From NCBI RefSeq assembly GCF_040954645.1, contig NC_092803.1, positions 69,175,427 to 69,239,426 of the forward strand: a DNA stretch of 64,000 bases, in the 5' to 3' direction. This document shows positions 40,397 to 51,209 of this stretch, piece by piece. Numbering within the stretch: the first letter of the stretch is position 1; each line of letters starts with the position of its first letter. Source of the DNA: Diabrotica undecimpunctata (taxonomy: Eukaryota; Arthropoda; Insecta; Coleoptera; Chrysomelidae). The position numbers and the translations under genes are program-made. The notes beneath the pieces were generated by a model. It ran no database searches, was not told the DNA's origin, and saw only the letters and a list, made by a program, of their open reading frames with translations.

Positions 40397-42435
40397 CTGA
40401 GCGGAATTATTGTGTCACGAGAAGAGAACTTCTAGCAGTAGTTAAATCAGTAGAGCACTTCTATCAATACCTCTATGGCAGAAAGTTTCTAATCCGAACC
40501 GACCATGCCGCCCTTAAGTGGTTGATGCAGTTTAAGAATCCAGAGGGTCAGATAGCCAGGTGGATCGAACGACTCCAAGAATACGATTTTAAGATTGAGC
40601 ACTGGGCCGGAGTTAGCCACAGAAACGCTGATTCTCTTTCCAGAAGGCCATGCCCAGCAGAGTGTTCCCACTGCAACAAAACGGAATCCAAGGAAGCAGC
40701 AGTGCTAAGAACGACGATTGTCAACGACGACTGGACGCCTACTAAGATAAGGGAAGAACAAGAGAGAGATCCAGTTATACAGAAAATCCGAAAATGGAAA
40801 GAGGAAAGCCGTCGACCACCTTGGCACGAAATATCAAACCTATGCTCAGTAGTTAAGACGTATTGGGCCCAGTGGGACTCATTTATCATCGAAGATGGCT
40901 TGCTCAAACGAGTCCTGGAAAATGATGACGGTTCAGAGAAGAGAAGACAGTTGGTGATCCCAAAGAGCAGAATAGCCGAAGTACTTCGTCAGTTACACGA
41001 CAGTCCATCGGGAGGGCATTTTGGTGTAAGGAAAACCCTTCAGCGAATTCGGGAACGGTTTTATTGGATGAACAGTTCCGACGATGTAAAAGACTGGTGT
41101 AAGAAATGTACTATTTGTGCCACGAGTAACGGGCCTTACCGAAAAAGGAGAGCTCCTATGAGACAATATAATGTTGGAAGCCCGTTTGAAAGAATAGCTT
41201 TGGATATCGCTGGGCCATTTCCAGAAAGTGAAAATGGAGGCAAGTACATGCTGGTAGTAATGGATTACTTCACTAAGTGGGTCGAGATTTACGCACTTCC
41301 AGACCAGAAGGCCGCCACCGTTGCAGATAAGTTGATCCAAGAATATATCAGCCGATTTGGAGTGCCTTTGGAGATCCATAGTGACCAAGGCAGGAACTTC
41401 GAAAGCGATCTATTCCAAGGAATATGTGATAGACTAGGCATGAAGAAAACAAGAACTACGGCGTATCATCCGCAATCGGATGGTATGGTAGAACGAATGA
41501 ATAGGACAGTTGGCAAGTATTTGACAAAGATGGTGTCCGATCATCAGCGAGACTGGGACCAATACCTTCCGTTCTTCACAATGGTCTACAGATCTGCTGT
41601 TAACGAATCAACAGGCCAGACACCAGCCAAAGTCCTATTCGGACGCGAAATGCGACTACCTTGTGATCTAGAGTTTGGGTGTCGACCTGGAGAAGATGTA
41701 GCAGGTGAAGATTATGTGATCGAATTACGAAGAAGAATGGACGATGTACATGAGTTGGTCCGTTCCCACCTTCAGATCGCTAGCGACCGAATGAAGAAAC
41801 GGTACGATACACAAGCCGAAAAGGGTTGCTTTAAGAAGAACGACAAAATCTGGCTGTATAATCCCAAGAAGCGAAAAGGTTGTTCTCCCAAATTACAGCA
41901 GTTTTGGGAAGGTCCATACCTCATCATGGAGAAGATCAACGATGTCATCTACCGAATAAGCAAGATTCCGAGGGGAAAGCCGATGATAGTACACCATAAC
42001 CGGCTGGCGTCTTTCGAAGGTGACCACGACGTAGATGAAGAAGTGGAAGTAAACCAAGTCCAAGATGTGTCTGACCTCACGTTTGAGGAATTCATGGGTG
42101 CCTATGGAGGTACCGGTAAAGCGAGACATGGTGTTACCACTGAAGAAAAGCAAGATCTACTCGCGCTCCCCGATGACTACTCGCTGGCCCTTACCATCCC
42201 GGCCAGTATTAAAGACGCACCAGGGTTGGCATCCGTCTTTCGAAGGAAGTTTGGTCGAGTTGCAGAACTTCAATGCCAGGTGCCAGCTCCCGGTAAAACC
42301 TTGAAACTCCAAGATGCATCACGTTACCTTTTCTACCTGGTAACAAAAGACACTGCCCGTGACCAACTTACCTACCGAGATGTATGGGAAGCCTTACTTC
42401 AACTGAGAGAGCACGTACTAGAGTCCGACGTGTAA
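40396..42435 (+). pseudogene. pol: Gypsy pol, 3' part: RNase H, integrase, first part of macrodomain
   Basis: After the insertion the pol frame resumes with the rest of RNase H (CVTRRELLAVV, RTDHAALKWLM). It continues with the integrase HHCC zinc finger (HDSPSGGHFGVRKTLQRI, then CKKCTIC). The DDE core follows: LDIAGPFPES, IHSDQGRNFES and a Glu in YHPQSDGMVERMNRT. A GPY/F-like module comes next (WEGPYLIMEKINDVIY). From about 42166 the text is not retroviral: DYSLALTI, LASVFRRKFGRVAELQ, SRYLFYLVTK and LTYRDVWEALLQLREH align in order with TARG1/OARD1-type macrodomains. An in-frame TAA at 42433-42435 interrupts that domain. Confidence 0.88.
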
Positions 42436-42738
42436 AAGTTAGCCATGCCAAAGTTGGAGTGCCGCCAATTAGATTGGAGGGTTATCCGAAATATGGTGGA
42501 GGAGATCTTTAAAGACACCGAAGTCCAGGTGTTAGTCTGTTGCAATCCGCACAGTTACTGGTGCGGAGAGAAAACCGTCCCTTGTCATTTTTATACAACT
42601 GGAAGTTGTAAAAGAGGGTCCAGTTGCCGATACCAGCATACCGTTCCAGTTCTAGTCCCGACAAGGTTCCAGGAGGAACCATCTTTTGAGAGGGGGGCAA
42701 TGTTACGTAAAAATATGAGTCATAGTTTTAACCTGTAA
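42436..42738 (+). pseudogene. End of Gypsy macrodomain plus CCCH zinc finger
   Basis: In frame with the preceding pol, directly after the TAA. It opens with KLAMPKLEC and LDWRVIRNMVEEIF, the last strand and helix of a macrodomain, then QVLVC. At 42583-42639 is C-x7-C-x5-C-x3-H, a CCCH zinc finger of the RNA-binding type. The frame ends at 42738, 38 bp into the 3' LTR. The first ATG after the stop is at 42445. Compared with active TARG1-type domains, the loop after MPKLEC is about two residues short and lacks the usual GCGLD motif, so hydrolase activity is doubtful. Confidence 0.75.
42685..42700 (+). promoter_or_regulatory. Gypsy polypurine tract
   Basis: GAGAGGGGGGCAA abuts the 3' LTR, the standard position for plus-strand priming. 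Confidence 0.75.
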
Positions 42739-43104
42739 ACATGTTTTTATTCACATGTTTATGTTTTAGATTTTACGAGAGGCTTCTATTTACCTGAAGG
42801 GACCTTCCAGAAACGGTCGAGCCGATGTAAAAAAATACCCGTTTGCCTTACCGTTATAATTTCGCCGCTAATCGAGAAGGCTGTCGATGGTTCTAGCGTG
42901 AAGGCAATGGCATATATTAAGAGGACATTTTATTTGGAAGGGACAGTTAATTCTGAAGAGCCGCGGCCGCGATTTTAATTGTTACGCTCGCTTTTAAATA
43001 AATTATGTATTTTTAGTGATAAATAAATTAATATAAGTTATTGTGCTCTTTTAATAAATTAAAATAAGAACCTTTTAATAAAGACATAAATAAATTTCAC
43101 AACA
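42701..43104 (+). repeat. Gypsy 3' LTR
   Basis: 404 bp, with six visible substitutions against the 5' LTR. Followed by the ATAT target duplication. Confidence 0.95.
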
Positions 43105-43430
43105 ATATATTGCAAACATTGATGTTTTTACTGTAGGTAATTGAAACAACCACAGCTTCCAGGTTTGTAGTAAGTGGAATAATTTTTGCTTCAGTGTCAT
43201 TTCGAATGAAAGTAGCTACTCCACCACTAACATGCATTCCATTTGTGCTTGTAAGAAATGACACATAATTTCTAAGTGTTACAGGATTGTTTTTAAAGTG
43301 AGATTCTTCCAGACAAATTACAATGGGGGAGAAATTGTTTATAAGAAGTCTTAATTGCTCAAGGTGGGTGTAGAATCCGTTTAGGTTCCATTGAATTAAA
43401 AATGTATCAGATATTATTTATCCTGACTAA
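43105..43430 (-). pseudogene. LINE endonuclease, N-terminal half
   Basis: Minus-strand reading begins LIQWNLNGFYTHLEQL and continues PIVICLEESHF and VSGGVATFIRN. These are the Asn and Glu motifs of the endonuclease fold. It breaks at the 3' Gypsy LTR boundary. Confidence 0.75.
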
Positions 43431-43705
43431 TTATGTCGTTGTCAAATTCTTCTGTAGATGAATAATAATTTGTGGATAATTTTTTCTTAATAGTTGTAAT
43501 TGTTCTTTTTAAAGAGGGATTTTGAATACTTGAGTAAATAAAAGTAAGGATGTCAATAATTTCGGATATTTCATTGGTTTACACTTGTAATCTAAAAAGG
43601 TGTATTCTTTTGCTATAAGTTCAGGGTTTTTAGAGTTAGTGGCATTTTCTAAAAATAGGCATATTTCTGAATAACCTATAGGAAAGGGCGGATTTTTTTG
43701 TTCTA

Positions 43706-44620
43706 TTAAGTTTTTAATAGAGTCGAGGACAGCAAATGTGTTTTCTGTCCTCTTCTTTGGTTAAACCATAAAAAAGAGCCAGTCGACTTGGCTCTTTTTT
43801 TTGGTTTAGATGTTTTGGGAATAGAGAAGACGTCTTGTGATGTGGGAATATCAGAAACATTTGGAGAATTTGACAATTGTCTTTTGGCCTTATCTTTATT
43901 TAAAGGTGGGTTATCGTTGCTAGTTATAGATAGGGTAGAAGCTGGAGAGTTATAGGGAATGTTTACTTCAGAAAGAGTTTTATTGGTGGTTTCAGTTAGC
44001 TGTATATTGGTTTGGTTATTTGAATTAGGATTTTCAGGTACTTCTGTTCCCATTTGTTCACTGGGCGAATCAGTTTTATGAATGCAATCAACTTCTCGGT
44101 ATTCTGTTGTTCGACATTTAGAACAATTAAATTGATCTACAGAAAGGTATATTCGATATGTTGTGGAATCAAAAGAAATGTTGAAAGAGTCTATTATGGA
44201 TAAGTTTTCTAATGGATTGATGTAGATTTTCTGCCAAAAACTCAGAACATATTTTGTCTCAGACATACCCACTCGAAGAAATGTCATTTTTGATATGGCT
44301 ATAATTCCCGTTTTCTTGAGTTTGTCTTGTATAACTTCGTTTGGAATGGTTGGACAAACATTCGACATGACTAATCTTAATGCTGGAGCTATTAATCTGC
44401 GGACTTCTACTTGCACGTTGCTAATTTTAACGTGTTTATGTGAATCAATGAGTTGGTCTACTATTCTTTTAGAAGAAAAATAAATGCAAATGCGGTTGTT
44501 TGCAATTTTCGAGGGAAAAACTATGTTCTTTGGAAGGACAAGTGATCCAATGGCAACTATATAATCATGAATTTTAATTCCTTCTATGGCAGATAGTACA
44601 ATAGCTTGGTCTTTTGCCAT
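43706..44620 (-). CDS. LINE ORF1 (gag-like) protein
   Basis: A 304-residue open frame starting at ATG 44620. The N-terminal 170 residues are mixed alpha/beta in character (IHDYIVAIGSLVLPKNIVFP, FLRVGMSETKYVLSFWQKIY) as in nucleic-acid-binding ORF1 proteins. A FNCSKC pair with a further Cys suggests a partial zinc knuckle near residue 170. The C-terminal half is Ser/Asn/Thr-rich with a basic stretch (PKKRAKSTG). It lies upstream of the endonuclease of the same LINE. I infer RNA binding from position and composition only. Confidence 0.6.
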   Translation of the reverse strand: MAKDQAIVLSAIEGIKIHDYIVAIGSLVLPKNIVFPSKIANNRICIYFSSKRIVDQLIDSHKHVKISNVQVEVRRLIAPALRLVMSNVCPTIPNEVIQDKLKKTGIIAISKMTFLRVGMSETKYVLSFWQKIYINPLENLSIIDSFNISFDSTTYRIYLSVDQFNCSKCRTTEYREVDCIHKTDSPSEQMGTEVPENPNSNNQTNIQLTETTNKTLSEVNIPYNSPASTLSITSNDNPPLNKDKAKRQLSNSPNVSDIPTSQDVFSIPKTSKPKKRAKSTGSFLWFNQRRGQKTHLLSSTLLKT

Positions 44621-45200
44621 TTGAATTTAGTTAGTATGTTTGAGTACGTAGACGGTGTGGTGTTTTGTGAAGGATTATTTTCCTTTGGATTCATTTGTAG
44701 TTAATAATTTTTGTCTTTAAATTTATTTATCATAGTCAATTTTTTACCCGTGCCAATCCGGCTCTGTATTAATTATCAGCAGACTTTTAAATAAAAGTCG
44801 CTCTGGGAACCGGTCGGAGCGGCCTTTGTAATAATTTTGTTGACTTTCAGAATATGTTTTATTTTGTATTATTGAAAATATTAATTGTACCCACTGCAAT
44901 TTCAGGGCAATCGATGAAAAGCACTGTAGATTTTCTAGTAAACACTTTTAACTATTTTTGTTCACTTTAATCTATTAGATTTAAACGATATTATCGGAGC
45001 TAACCTAAATGTGGTTTGTTAAACCAAGGTCAGAGCCGAATCCCCATTGTATATTTTATTGTATATTTTTTTATGTTTTATTTTGCGGTGTTGACGATTT
45101 TTGTATTTTTAGTAAATTTTAAATGTTATTTTTTTTTACTTTTTGTAAGCTTTGTCCATAAAATTGTACAATTTTCAGTGACAATAAAGCATATTTCTAT

Positions 45201-45830
45201 TCTATTCTATATATCAAACTGGGTCTTCTTCAAGCAAACCATCTCTCATATTATCAATACGTCCCAGAGATTATGCTTGAAAATTACAACTTTAAGCTAT
45301 ATTGGGACCGCACTGTGCTCACAGACCAAACAATAGCACACAATGGACCAGATCTCGTACTAGTTAATAAGCTAAGAGGCAAACAATACGAATCAACGTG
45401 GCGATACCTAACAACAATAATCTGCATGTTAAATATAACCAAGTACAGAGATCTAGAAATACAAATAAGGAGACAATGGAGAATGAAAAGTACCTAGACG
45501 ATACCTGTAATTCTTTCTACTACTGGAGTCGTTTCTAGAAAACATAAAAAAGCAGGGTCTGAATGGACATCTGTATAAGGCCATGCAGAAAGCTGTACTA
45601 CTCTCGACGATCAGATGTGTACGAAATTTTTGGAAGATACTCCAGCATACCAAGTCACCTAGGGCTGGATAACACGGAAAGAGCTCCACCAGAGCTCAAT
45701 CCTTTTGATACCGTAGGTATCTGCGATGAGCGAATTTTCCCCTTAGAGGGAGTGTGAGCCGTATGGCTAAATCTTGATAATTATAATAATTAATAACAAT
45801 TTAATAATAATAATATTTATTAATTTGTTT
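45201..45830 (+). mobile_element. 5'-truncated LINE tail, decayed
   Basis: Plus-strand reading YYQYVPEIMLENYNFKLYWD, then VLTDQTIAHNGPDLVLVNK, KYRDLEIQIRRQW and a broken TIPV..STTGV segment match the C-terminal region of a common insect LINE reverse transcriptase. Stops follow. The AT-rich end has ATAATAATA-type repeats. Confidence 0.65.
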
Positions 45831-47790
45831 TGTTAATTTTTTAGGGGATTTACGTATTTTGTATTCTTGTTCTGCATGATATGTCATCAAAGGCGTAAAT
45901 AACACAGGCCTACATTTTGTTTTTTTTTGCATGAAAAAGTGTTTTAAGTTTAATAGGTGTCCTATAGTAAATGGGATGTGCTGATCACGAATCTGTACTG
46001 TTTTTTTCCAGCACTTCAGGTTTTCAAGAAAAGTGTGTTTAAAATTTTTCATAGAAACTGCCAAAAATACTGAGAATATATTTATTGAAACTTAATTTAA
46101 TGCAAAATTACACTGCAAAATTGAGTTTTTCTTAAAAAAAAAAGAATTCAGTATAACCTACGTTAGACAATACTTGTTTTTTTATACCGTTTTCTTTTTA
46201 CATGAAAACTGCGTTTTGTGGTCTTCTTTTTATGGATTTTTGTGATCGAGTCTCTCTTCAGGTAATGTTCAGCAGTAATCAGTCATCAGTTTTAGATCCC
46301 ATCTTTTTTGGTAACGTCTTTTTATCTCCTTTATATCTTGATGGAACCTCTCTTCATGCTCCTCGCTGACAGCTCTAAGAGTTTCGGGAAAATAGTCAAG
46401 GTGGGAATCCAGAAAATGAAGTTTGACACTCATATTGCGTCCCAGTTTTGTATAATTTTCGACCATGTTGGCTACAATTTCTGTATATTTTGGAGACCTG
46501 TTGTTTTCAAGGAAACCGTCTATGACTTTCACGAAAGAACTCCATGTTTTAGATTCATCCTGAGTCATTGTATTCTGGAACAATCTGTCCGATTTTTAGG
46601 TTCGAATTTGAGGGCATACAAAAATTCCTTGTTTAAGTTTAGCTTCAAAAAGTGCAGAAAATTTGTCGCACAAATATTTAAAGCAGTCACTTTGTTTATC
46701 TAAAGCCTTGTCAAACTACTTTATCAGTGCTAACTTTATGTGAACATGAGGTAAAAGAACTAATTTTGGGTCAACTACTGTATCACGTTGCACATTTTTT
46801 TGGCCCGGTACAAGTCTTTCTCTGAGTGGCCACTCTTTCTTAACGTAATGTAAATGTTGTGCCTGACTGTCCCACTCGCACAAAAAACATGGATACTTTG
46901 TGAATCCAGACTGCTGACCCAAAAGCATGGATATTATTTTGAGATATCCACAGAGTTGCCAACAATATTCGCTATACTTAATTTTATTTAGCAACAGCTC
47001 AAGATTTTCATATGTTTCTTTAAGTTGCACGGAGTGAGCAACAGGCACTGAGGCATAAGCATCACCATTGTGCAACAGGACACCTTTCAGACTTCTCTTA
47101 GAAGAATCAATAAATAACCGCCATGATGTGAAATCGTAATTATCGTCAGCTCCCAGTTTCATGACTACTTCAGGAATATTATGAAAATACACCAGTGAGC
47201 CCTCTTGAGAAAAATATTTCGCGAACTCTTTTTTACGATACCTATACCACGAAAATGTGGTACCAGGAGCCAATAGCGATAGGCCCAAGTCTCTCACTAA
47301 TCATAAGTTCAGCTTGGATAAACTTTTGAGGTTGGACTATCTCAGGATTTAATTTCATCGGTTTTTTCGTCTGAACTTGCATCTGTTGAATGGTCTAAAG
47401 AAAAGGTAGAGGATTAGGGATTCCTGGTCCATAAGAACCAGGTCGTTTAGCAGAAGGTAAATCAGGATATTGAATTTTGTGTTTATTTTTTGAATTGAAA
47501 CTGTTGATATCGCAGGAGCAAAAGTAGCAGTCGTCTCCATGGTTTCTTGGTTTCCTCAATACCGTAGGAATGCCGAAGGGTAAAGAGTGACACGTATCTT
47601 TTGTCCATTTTCTCAGTAGTTCGACACACTGAAAGCACTTTTTGTGTGGAGTCCAAGGTTTATCCTAATCACCAAGTTTTACACTGAAGTAAGCATGATA
47701 AACTTTCTTTATCGGATCTTTGTCGGATCGGCTTCTTAAGGCTTCTCCTAACAAATTCGTTTATGGTCTCCTCGCCAATTTTGGAAAACT
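45801..47790 (-). pseudogene. DDE-like transposon protein of an uncharacterised insect family, broken
   Basis: From 47790 down: WTPHKKCFQCVELLRKWTKD, FGIPTVLRKPRNHGDDCYFC, DFTSWRLFIDSSKRSLKGVL, CGYLKIISMLLGQQSG, PHVHIKLALIK, FLDSHLDYFPETLRAVSEEH and ERFHQDIKEIKRRYQ. I recognise this order from uncharacterised proteins repeated in insect and Hydra genomes. FIDSSK, GDLK and the SEE..ERFHQD region look like a DDE-type triad, and here the second Asp is Tyr (CGYLK). At least three frame changes (near 47350, 46730 and 46270) break it. The superfamily name is not known to me. Confidence 0.6.
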
Positions 47791-47859
47791 CATTATCCTA
47801 AAATATAAATCAACATGTAACAGTAATATAACTACCCCACAAACTTGATCATCCATACT

Positions 47860-48350
47860 TAATCATTTTAGCTTAAACTATCTAATAAAAAATCAGCCTC
47901 TGTTACAAAATCAATTAAACGTTCATTTGCAAATTTTGGTTTCTCATAACCATGGTAAATGCCTATTAAATCTACAATTTTTGGATATGTAAACAAATTA
48001 CACAAACTAGGATAAAACTGACTACTAAAACTCTTTTGTAGTGGGATTCCATCAAAATTTACACAAATGTTTATACCATTGTTTCTTTGCGGTATCAAAA
48101 TGAGGATCTGAGTATTTGTTCTCTGGGTGAAGCAAGAAGGGTTCTAGCATCTGAAGGCAAATGAGAAAGATTATCAGAAATAGTATTAAAGGACAAAGTC
48201 TAGTTGCATAACTTATTAGAAAAATTAAAAACATCTGGATAAGGTTCTCGTTATAACCATGTTTAGACCCTTCTTCAGTTTCATTGAAAGAAGAGCTTTG
48301 TAAAGTATCACCAGAATAGTCGTCCATGTGATTCATTTGGATTATTTTAG
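47860..48350 (-). pseudogene. Fragment of a Tnp2-like transposon protein
   Basis: Minus-strand pieces give a garbled LPSDARTLL-type segment (near 48150), then NFDGIPLQKSFSSQFYPSLC and IGIYHGYEKPKFANERLIDF. The DGxPLxKSSxxQFWPI, then GxxHGxxKPK pattern belongs to a widespread transposon protein family. The C-terminal half is absent. Confidence 0.5.
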
Positions 48351-48739
48351 GTACTTATCATGATGTTAATAAAAAGTTAAAATTGGAAGTATTGTAACCT
48401 GAACTATTTGTACTGAAACTCTCATCAAAATGATCAGTTAGGAATTCCGAAGAAAGGTTTGAAGAAGATGGAATTACGGGGGTTATTAATATTTCCAACA
48501 ATATTCTCTAGATACGTTTTTTATAACCATCCTCTGTTAATGACGCTTAGAAACAAATCGTTTTCTTTTAAACATAACTAATTTTAGGAAATATTACACT
48601 TACCTTTTTGTAATAAAATAACCAAACTCGGAGGTAACCTAACAAATGGTACCAAATATTTAACAATATGCTATAACTAAAGCAAGCATCAAAAAAAGTT
48701 ACTAATTCACACTATTCGCACTGTATACTGCTTAAATAT
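48351..48739. other. No recognised feature
   Basis: AT-rich gap before the terminal repeat of the next transposon. Confidence 0.45.
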
Positions 48740-48781
48740 AATTGAAGACTACAGGGGAAAAACGCTGTAAGTCAATTTTTA
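48740..48781 (+). repeat. Left terminal inverted repeat
   Basis: 42 bp, perfect inverse of 51210-51251. Confidence 0.92.
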
Positions 48782-49112
48782 TCGATTTCTTGAGGAATAC
48801 ATTTTTCGATACTTGGATACACGTAGTACAATCCACAAATATCAAACAAAATAAAAGTGCAATAAGTCAAACGTTACAAACGAATAAAATAATGCTGTAC
48901 AATGGAAGAGCGCTGCAAGTCAAGGTTAAACTAGGCAACAATGCTATAAGTCAGATTTAAGTGCTCAATGCGCCTGTCCGTAGGGACAATTTACAACGGA
49001 AAATCACAGTCAGTGTTCAGCATTCATACAAGTTGTTTATTTAAGTATCAATATTATCATAATCACAGTTTGTTTTTTAACGTTTGGTAAGTTTGAACTA
49101 TTGTTTATTAAT

Positions 49113-50804
49113 ATGGAAAGTGAGGACAGCGAAATTGAAGAGGCTTTACAGTCAAAAACTACAAGAAAACGAAAAAGTTTTGGGCGAATACGTGATGTAG
49201 CTAAAGCGCTAAAAGTGCAAACTCACGAAACAGGCGAGGACTGCCGTTGTAAACGTTACCAGTGTTTTGAAAATATAACGGTTGAACAAAGAAATACAAT
49301 TATTCGTAATTTTAATTCTATGCTGAATTGGGACGAGCAAAGTATGTATTTGGGTGGTCTAATATCCATACTTCCTGTAACTCAAAGAAGGCCAAGAAAA
49401 GATGAAGAGAATTGCAACGTAAGAGATGGCTCTTTTTATTACAGAATTCGCCTTGCGGTAACTAATGATGAGGGGCATACATCACCTGCAAAAGACGTTC
49501 AGGTTTGTCAAAAAGCTTTTGTTGCTCTTCATGGCATATCCACGAGAAGATTACAAACTGTACAAAAAGCCCTAAAACATGGTGCAACCGCCAAGGACAA
49601 TAGAGGTAAACATGGCTCAAGACCCAATAAATTGTCTGAAGAAACTATGCAGTTAATTTTAAATCACATAAAATCATTCAAAGGACGCATGAGTCACTAC
49701 AGCCTAAAAAAATCTAGCAGGAAGTACCTTCCAGAGGAACTTAACATTAAAAAGATGTACAAAATGTTCCTGGAGAAACATCCCAATAGAGCAGTGTGCT
49801 ATGAAGTATATAGAAAAACATTCAACACACGCTTTAATATCGCCTTTGGGTATCCCAGAACCGACACTTGCAGCATTTGTGATGCTTCCAAAATAAAAAT
49901 AAGGGAATGTAAAGATGAAAAATTAATTAATAAACTTAAAACAGGGCAGAAACTTCACTTGCTGAAAGCACAGACATTTTACAAACGAAAAACAAAAGCT
50001 AAACTACGAGCAAGGACCTCAAGAGAATATGAAGTCATAGCAATGGACTATAATAAAAACCTTCCAATGCCTAATATTACGAGTAACGACGTGTATTATA
50101 AAAGGCAGTTGTCTTTCTACTCCTTTAATATCCATCGACTTAGTGATAATGATGTTGTTATGTACTCGTACCCTGAGACAGTAGCTCGAAAGGGTGCCAA
50201 TGAAGTTTGCTCATTTCTGTATGACTATGTGACAATCCAGCTTCCTCCTGAAGTTCGTAACTTAGTGATTTTCTGTGATTCGTGTGGAGGCCAAAATAAA
50301 AATTGGACGGTATTCCGGTTTCTACATTATTTAGTCCATAAAATAAACAGATTTGACTCTATTTCAGTGACCTTTCCTATAAGAGGTCACTCTTACATGG
50401 AGACGGATAAAGATTTTGGTATCGTTAATCAAAAAAGTGCAGCAGAAACCCCAGAAGATTGGGAAGCAGTGTTACGATTGGCTCGTCAAAAACCTGTGCC
50501 TTATAAAGTAGAAGTGGTTGATAACTACTTGGTGCGTAGCTGGGACACTTTTCTTGCACCTATGTATGTTACAAAAGCACCTTTTAAAACTAGACCAATA
50601 AGAGAATTAAGCATTTCAAAGCAACATCCCAGACTAATTTATTTCAGAGACACCTACAATGGAACAATGGTTTCGGCTGTCATTAACAAAAAAGTGACTG
50701 GTAGGGAACCACCGTATACTGGAAAAGAATTCGTTTTTCCTTCTCGATCCTATACTGAGTCACTGCCCATTCCAATGGCAAAATACAAAGATCTCCAAGT
50801 TTAA
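49113..50804 (+). CDS. DDE-type transposase, intact (DUF7869-like family)
   Basis: 563 residues from ATG 49113; upstream in-frame TTG codons are not starts. The N-terminus is basic with a Cys cluster (CRCKRYQC). A C-terminal catalytic half carries EVIAMDYNKNLPMP, VIFCDSCGGQNKNW and IRGHSYMETDKDFG, which I read as the D, D and E of an RNase H-fold transposase. A Cys-containing motif (YPRTDTCSICDASK) lies between them and the N-terminus. I recognise the order from uncharacterised insect proteins (I believe DUF7869 in Pfam, not checked). It is flanked by perfect terminal repeats and is the only complete transposase here. The fragment at 15850-16860 is a relative. Confidence 0.8.
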   Translation: MESEDSEIEEALQSKTTRKRKSFGRIRDVAKALKVQTHETGEDCRCKRYQCFENITVEQRNTIIRNFNSMLNWDEQSMYLGGLISILPVTQRRPRKDEENCNVRDGSFYYRIRLAVTNDEGHTSPAKDVQVCQKAFVALHGISTRRLQTVQKALKHGATAKDNRGKHGSRPNKLSEETMQLILNHIKSFKGRMSHYSLKKSSRKYLPEELNIKKMYKMFLEKHPNRAVCYEVYRKTFNTRFNIAFGYPRTDTCSICDASKIKIRECKDEKLINKLKTGQKLHLLKAQTFYKRKTKAKLRARTSREYEVIAMDYNKNLPMPNITSNDVYYKRQLSFYSFNIHRLSDNDVVMYSYPETVARKGANEVCSFLYDYVTIQLPPEVRNLVIFCDSCGGQNKNWTVFRFLHYLVHKINRFDSISVTFPIRGHSYMETDKDFGIVNQKSAAETPEDWEAVLRLARQKPVPYKVEVVDNYLVRSWDTFLAPMYVTKAPFKTRPIRELSISKQHPRLIYFRDTYNGTMVSAVINKKVTGREPPYTGKEFVFPSRSYTESLPIPMAKYKDLQV

Positions 50805-51209
50805 AAAAAATTTTGTTCAGAAAAAGGAAGAATGTATTTTGATCAGCTAACAAAAATTTGACTTATTTTTTATCTTAAGAATTTTACAATGTTATCGATT
50901 CATTTAACAGATAATATTAATGTTTTTAGCTTTAGTTAAGTTAAACAAGTCTAGTTCTGTTTATTTTTTTCTTTCGTTGAATTCATATTATATTATTTTG
51001 TCAATTACAGCGTTTTTGCCTTTTTCCTCCAGACCTTTGGTTGTTTTTTTTTTAATTTCTCTTGTTACCTACTGTACATGACAATTTCAATTTTATAATA
51101 TCATACTCTGTATATATGAGTTGTCAAATACTCAATACAATAGTGTTTTAGCATGTTTATTTATGAATTATGAAGTTTTGAATCTAAAAATCGCGTTTTC
51201 CAAAAATTT

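Larger units (their letters stand above)
36475..43104 (+). mobile_element. Ty3/Gypsy LTR retrotransposon with a macrodomain-containing pol
   Basis: Two 404-bp LTRs (36475-36878 and 42701-43104) differ at six positions. They begin TGTTAC, end ACAACA, and are flanked by ATAT (36471-36474 and 43105-43108). A primer-binding site follows the 5' LTR and a polypurine tract precedes the 3' LTR. In between are gag and a pol of protease, reverse transcriptase, RNase H and integrase, followed by an unusual macrodomain and a CCCH zinc finger. Pol is broken by a 226-bp net insertion at 40160-40396 and by one in-frame stop at 42433. It sits inside the LINE at 33242-44850 and is therefore younger than it. 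Confidence 0.93.
33242..44850 (-). mobile_element. I-like LINE (about 5 kb), split by a Gypsy element
   Basis: On the minus strand the order is ORF1 (44620-43706), endonuclease N-terminus (about 43430-43105), then the 6.6-kb Gypsy insertion (43104-36475), endonuclease C-terminus (36474-36073), reverse transcriptase (35152-34282), a degraded RNase H region and the Cys-containing tail (33559-33242). Removing the Gypsy element and one ATAT makes the endonuclease text continuous. Stops and frameshifts in pol show that this copy is dead. The 5' edge near 44850 is approximate. Confidence 0.8.

Noticed and set aside
46308..46703. 131-residue plus-strand frame
   Set aside because: It is the complement of the conserved DDE-like coding text on the minus strand.
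48742..48960. 72-residue plus-strand frame at the left end of the DNA transposon
   Set aside because: It is formed by the terminal repeat and the subterminal motifs and lies upstream of the real transposase.
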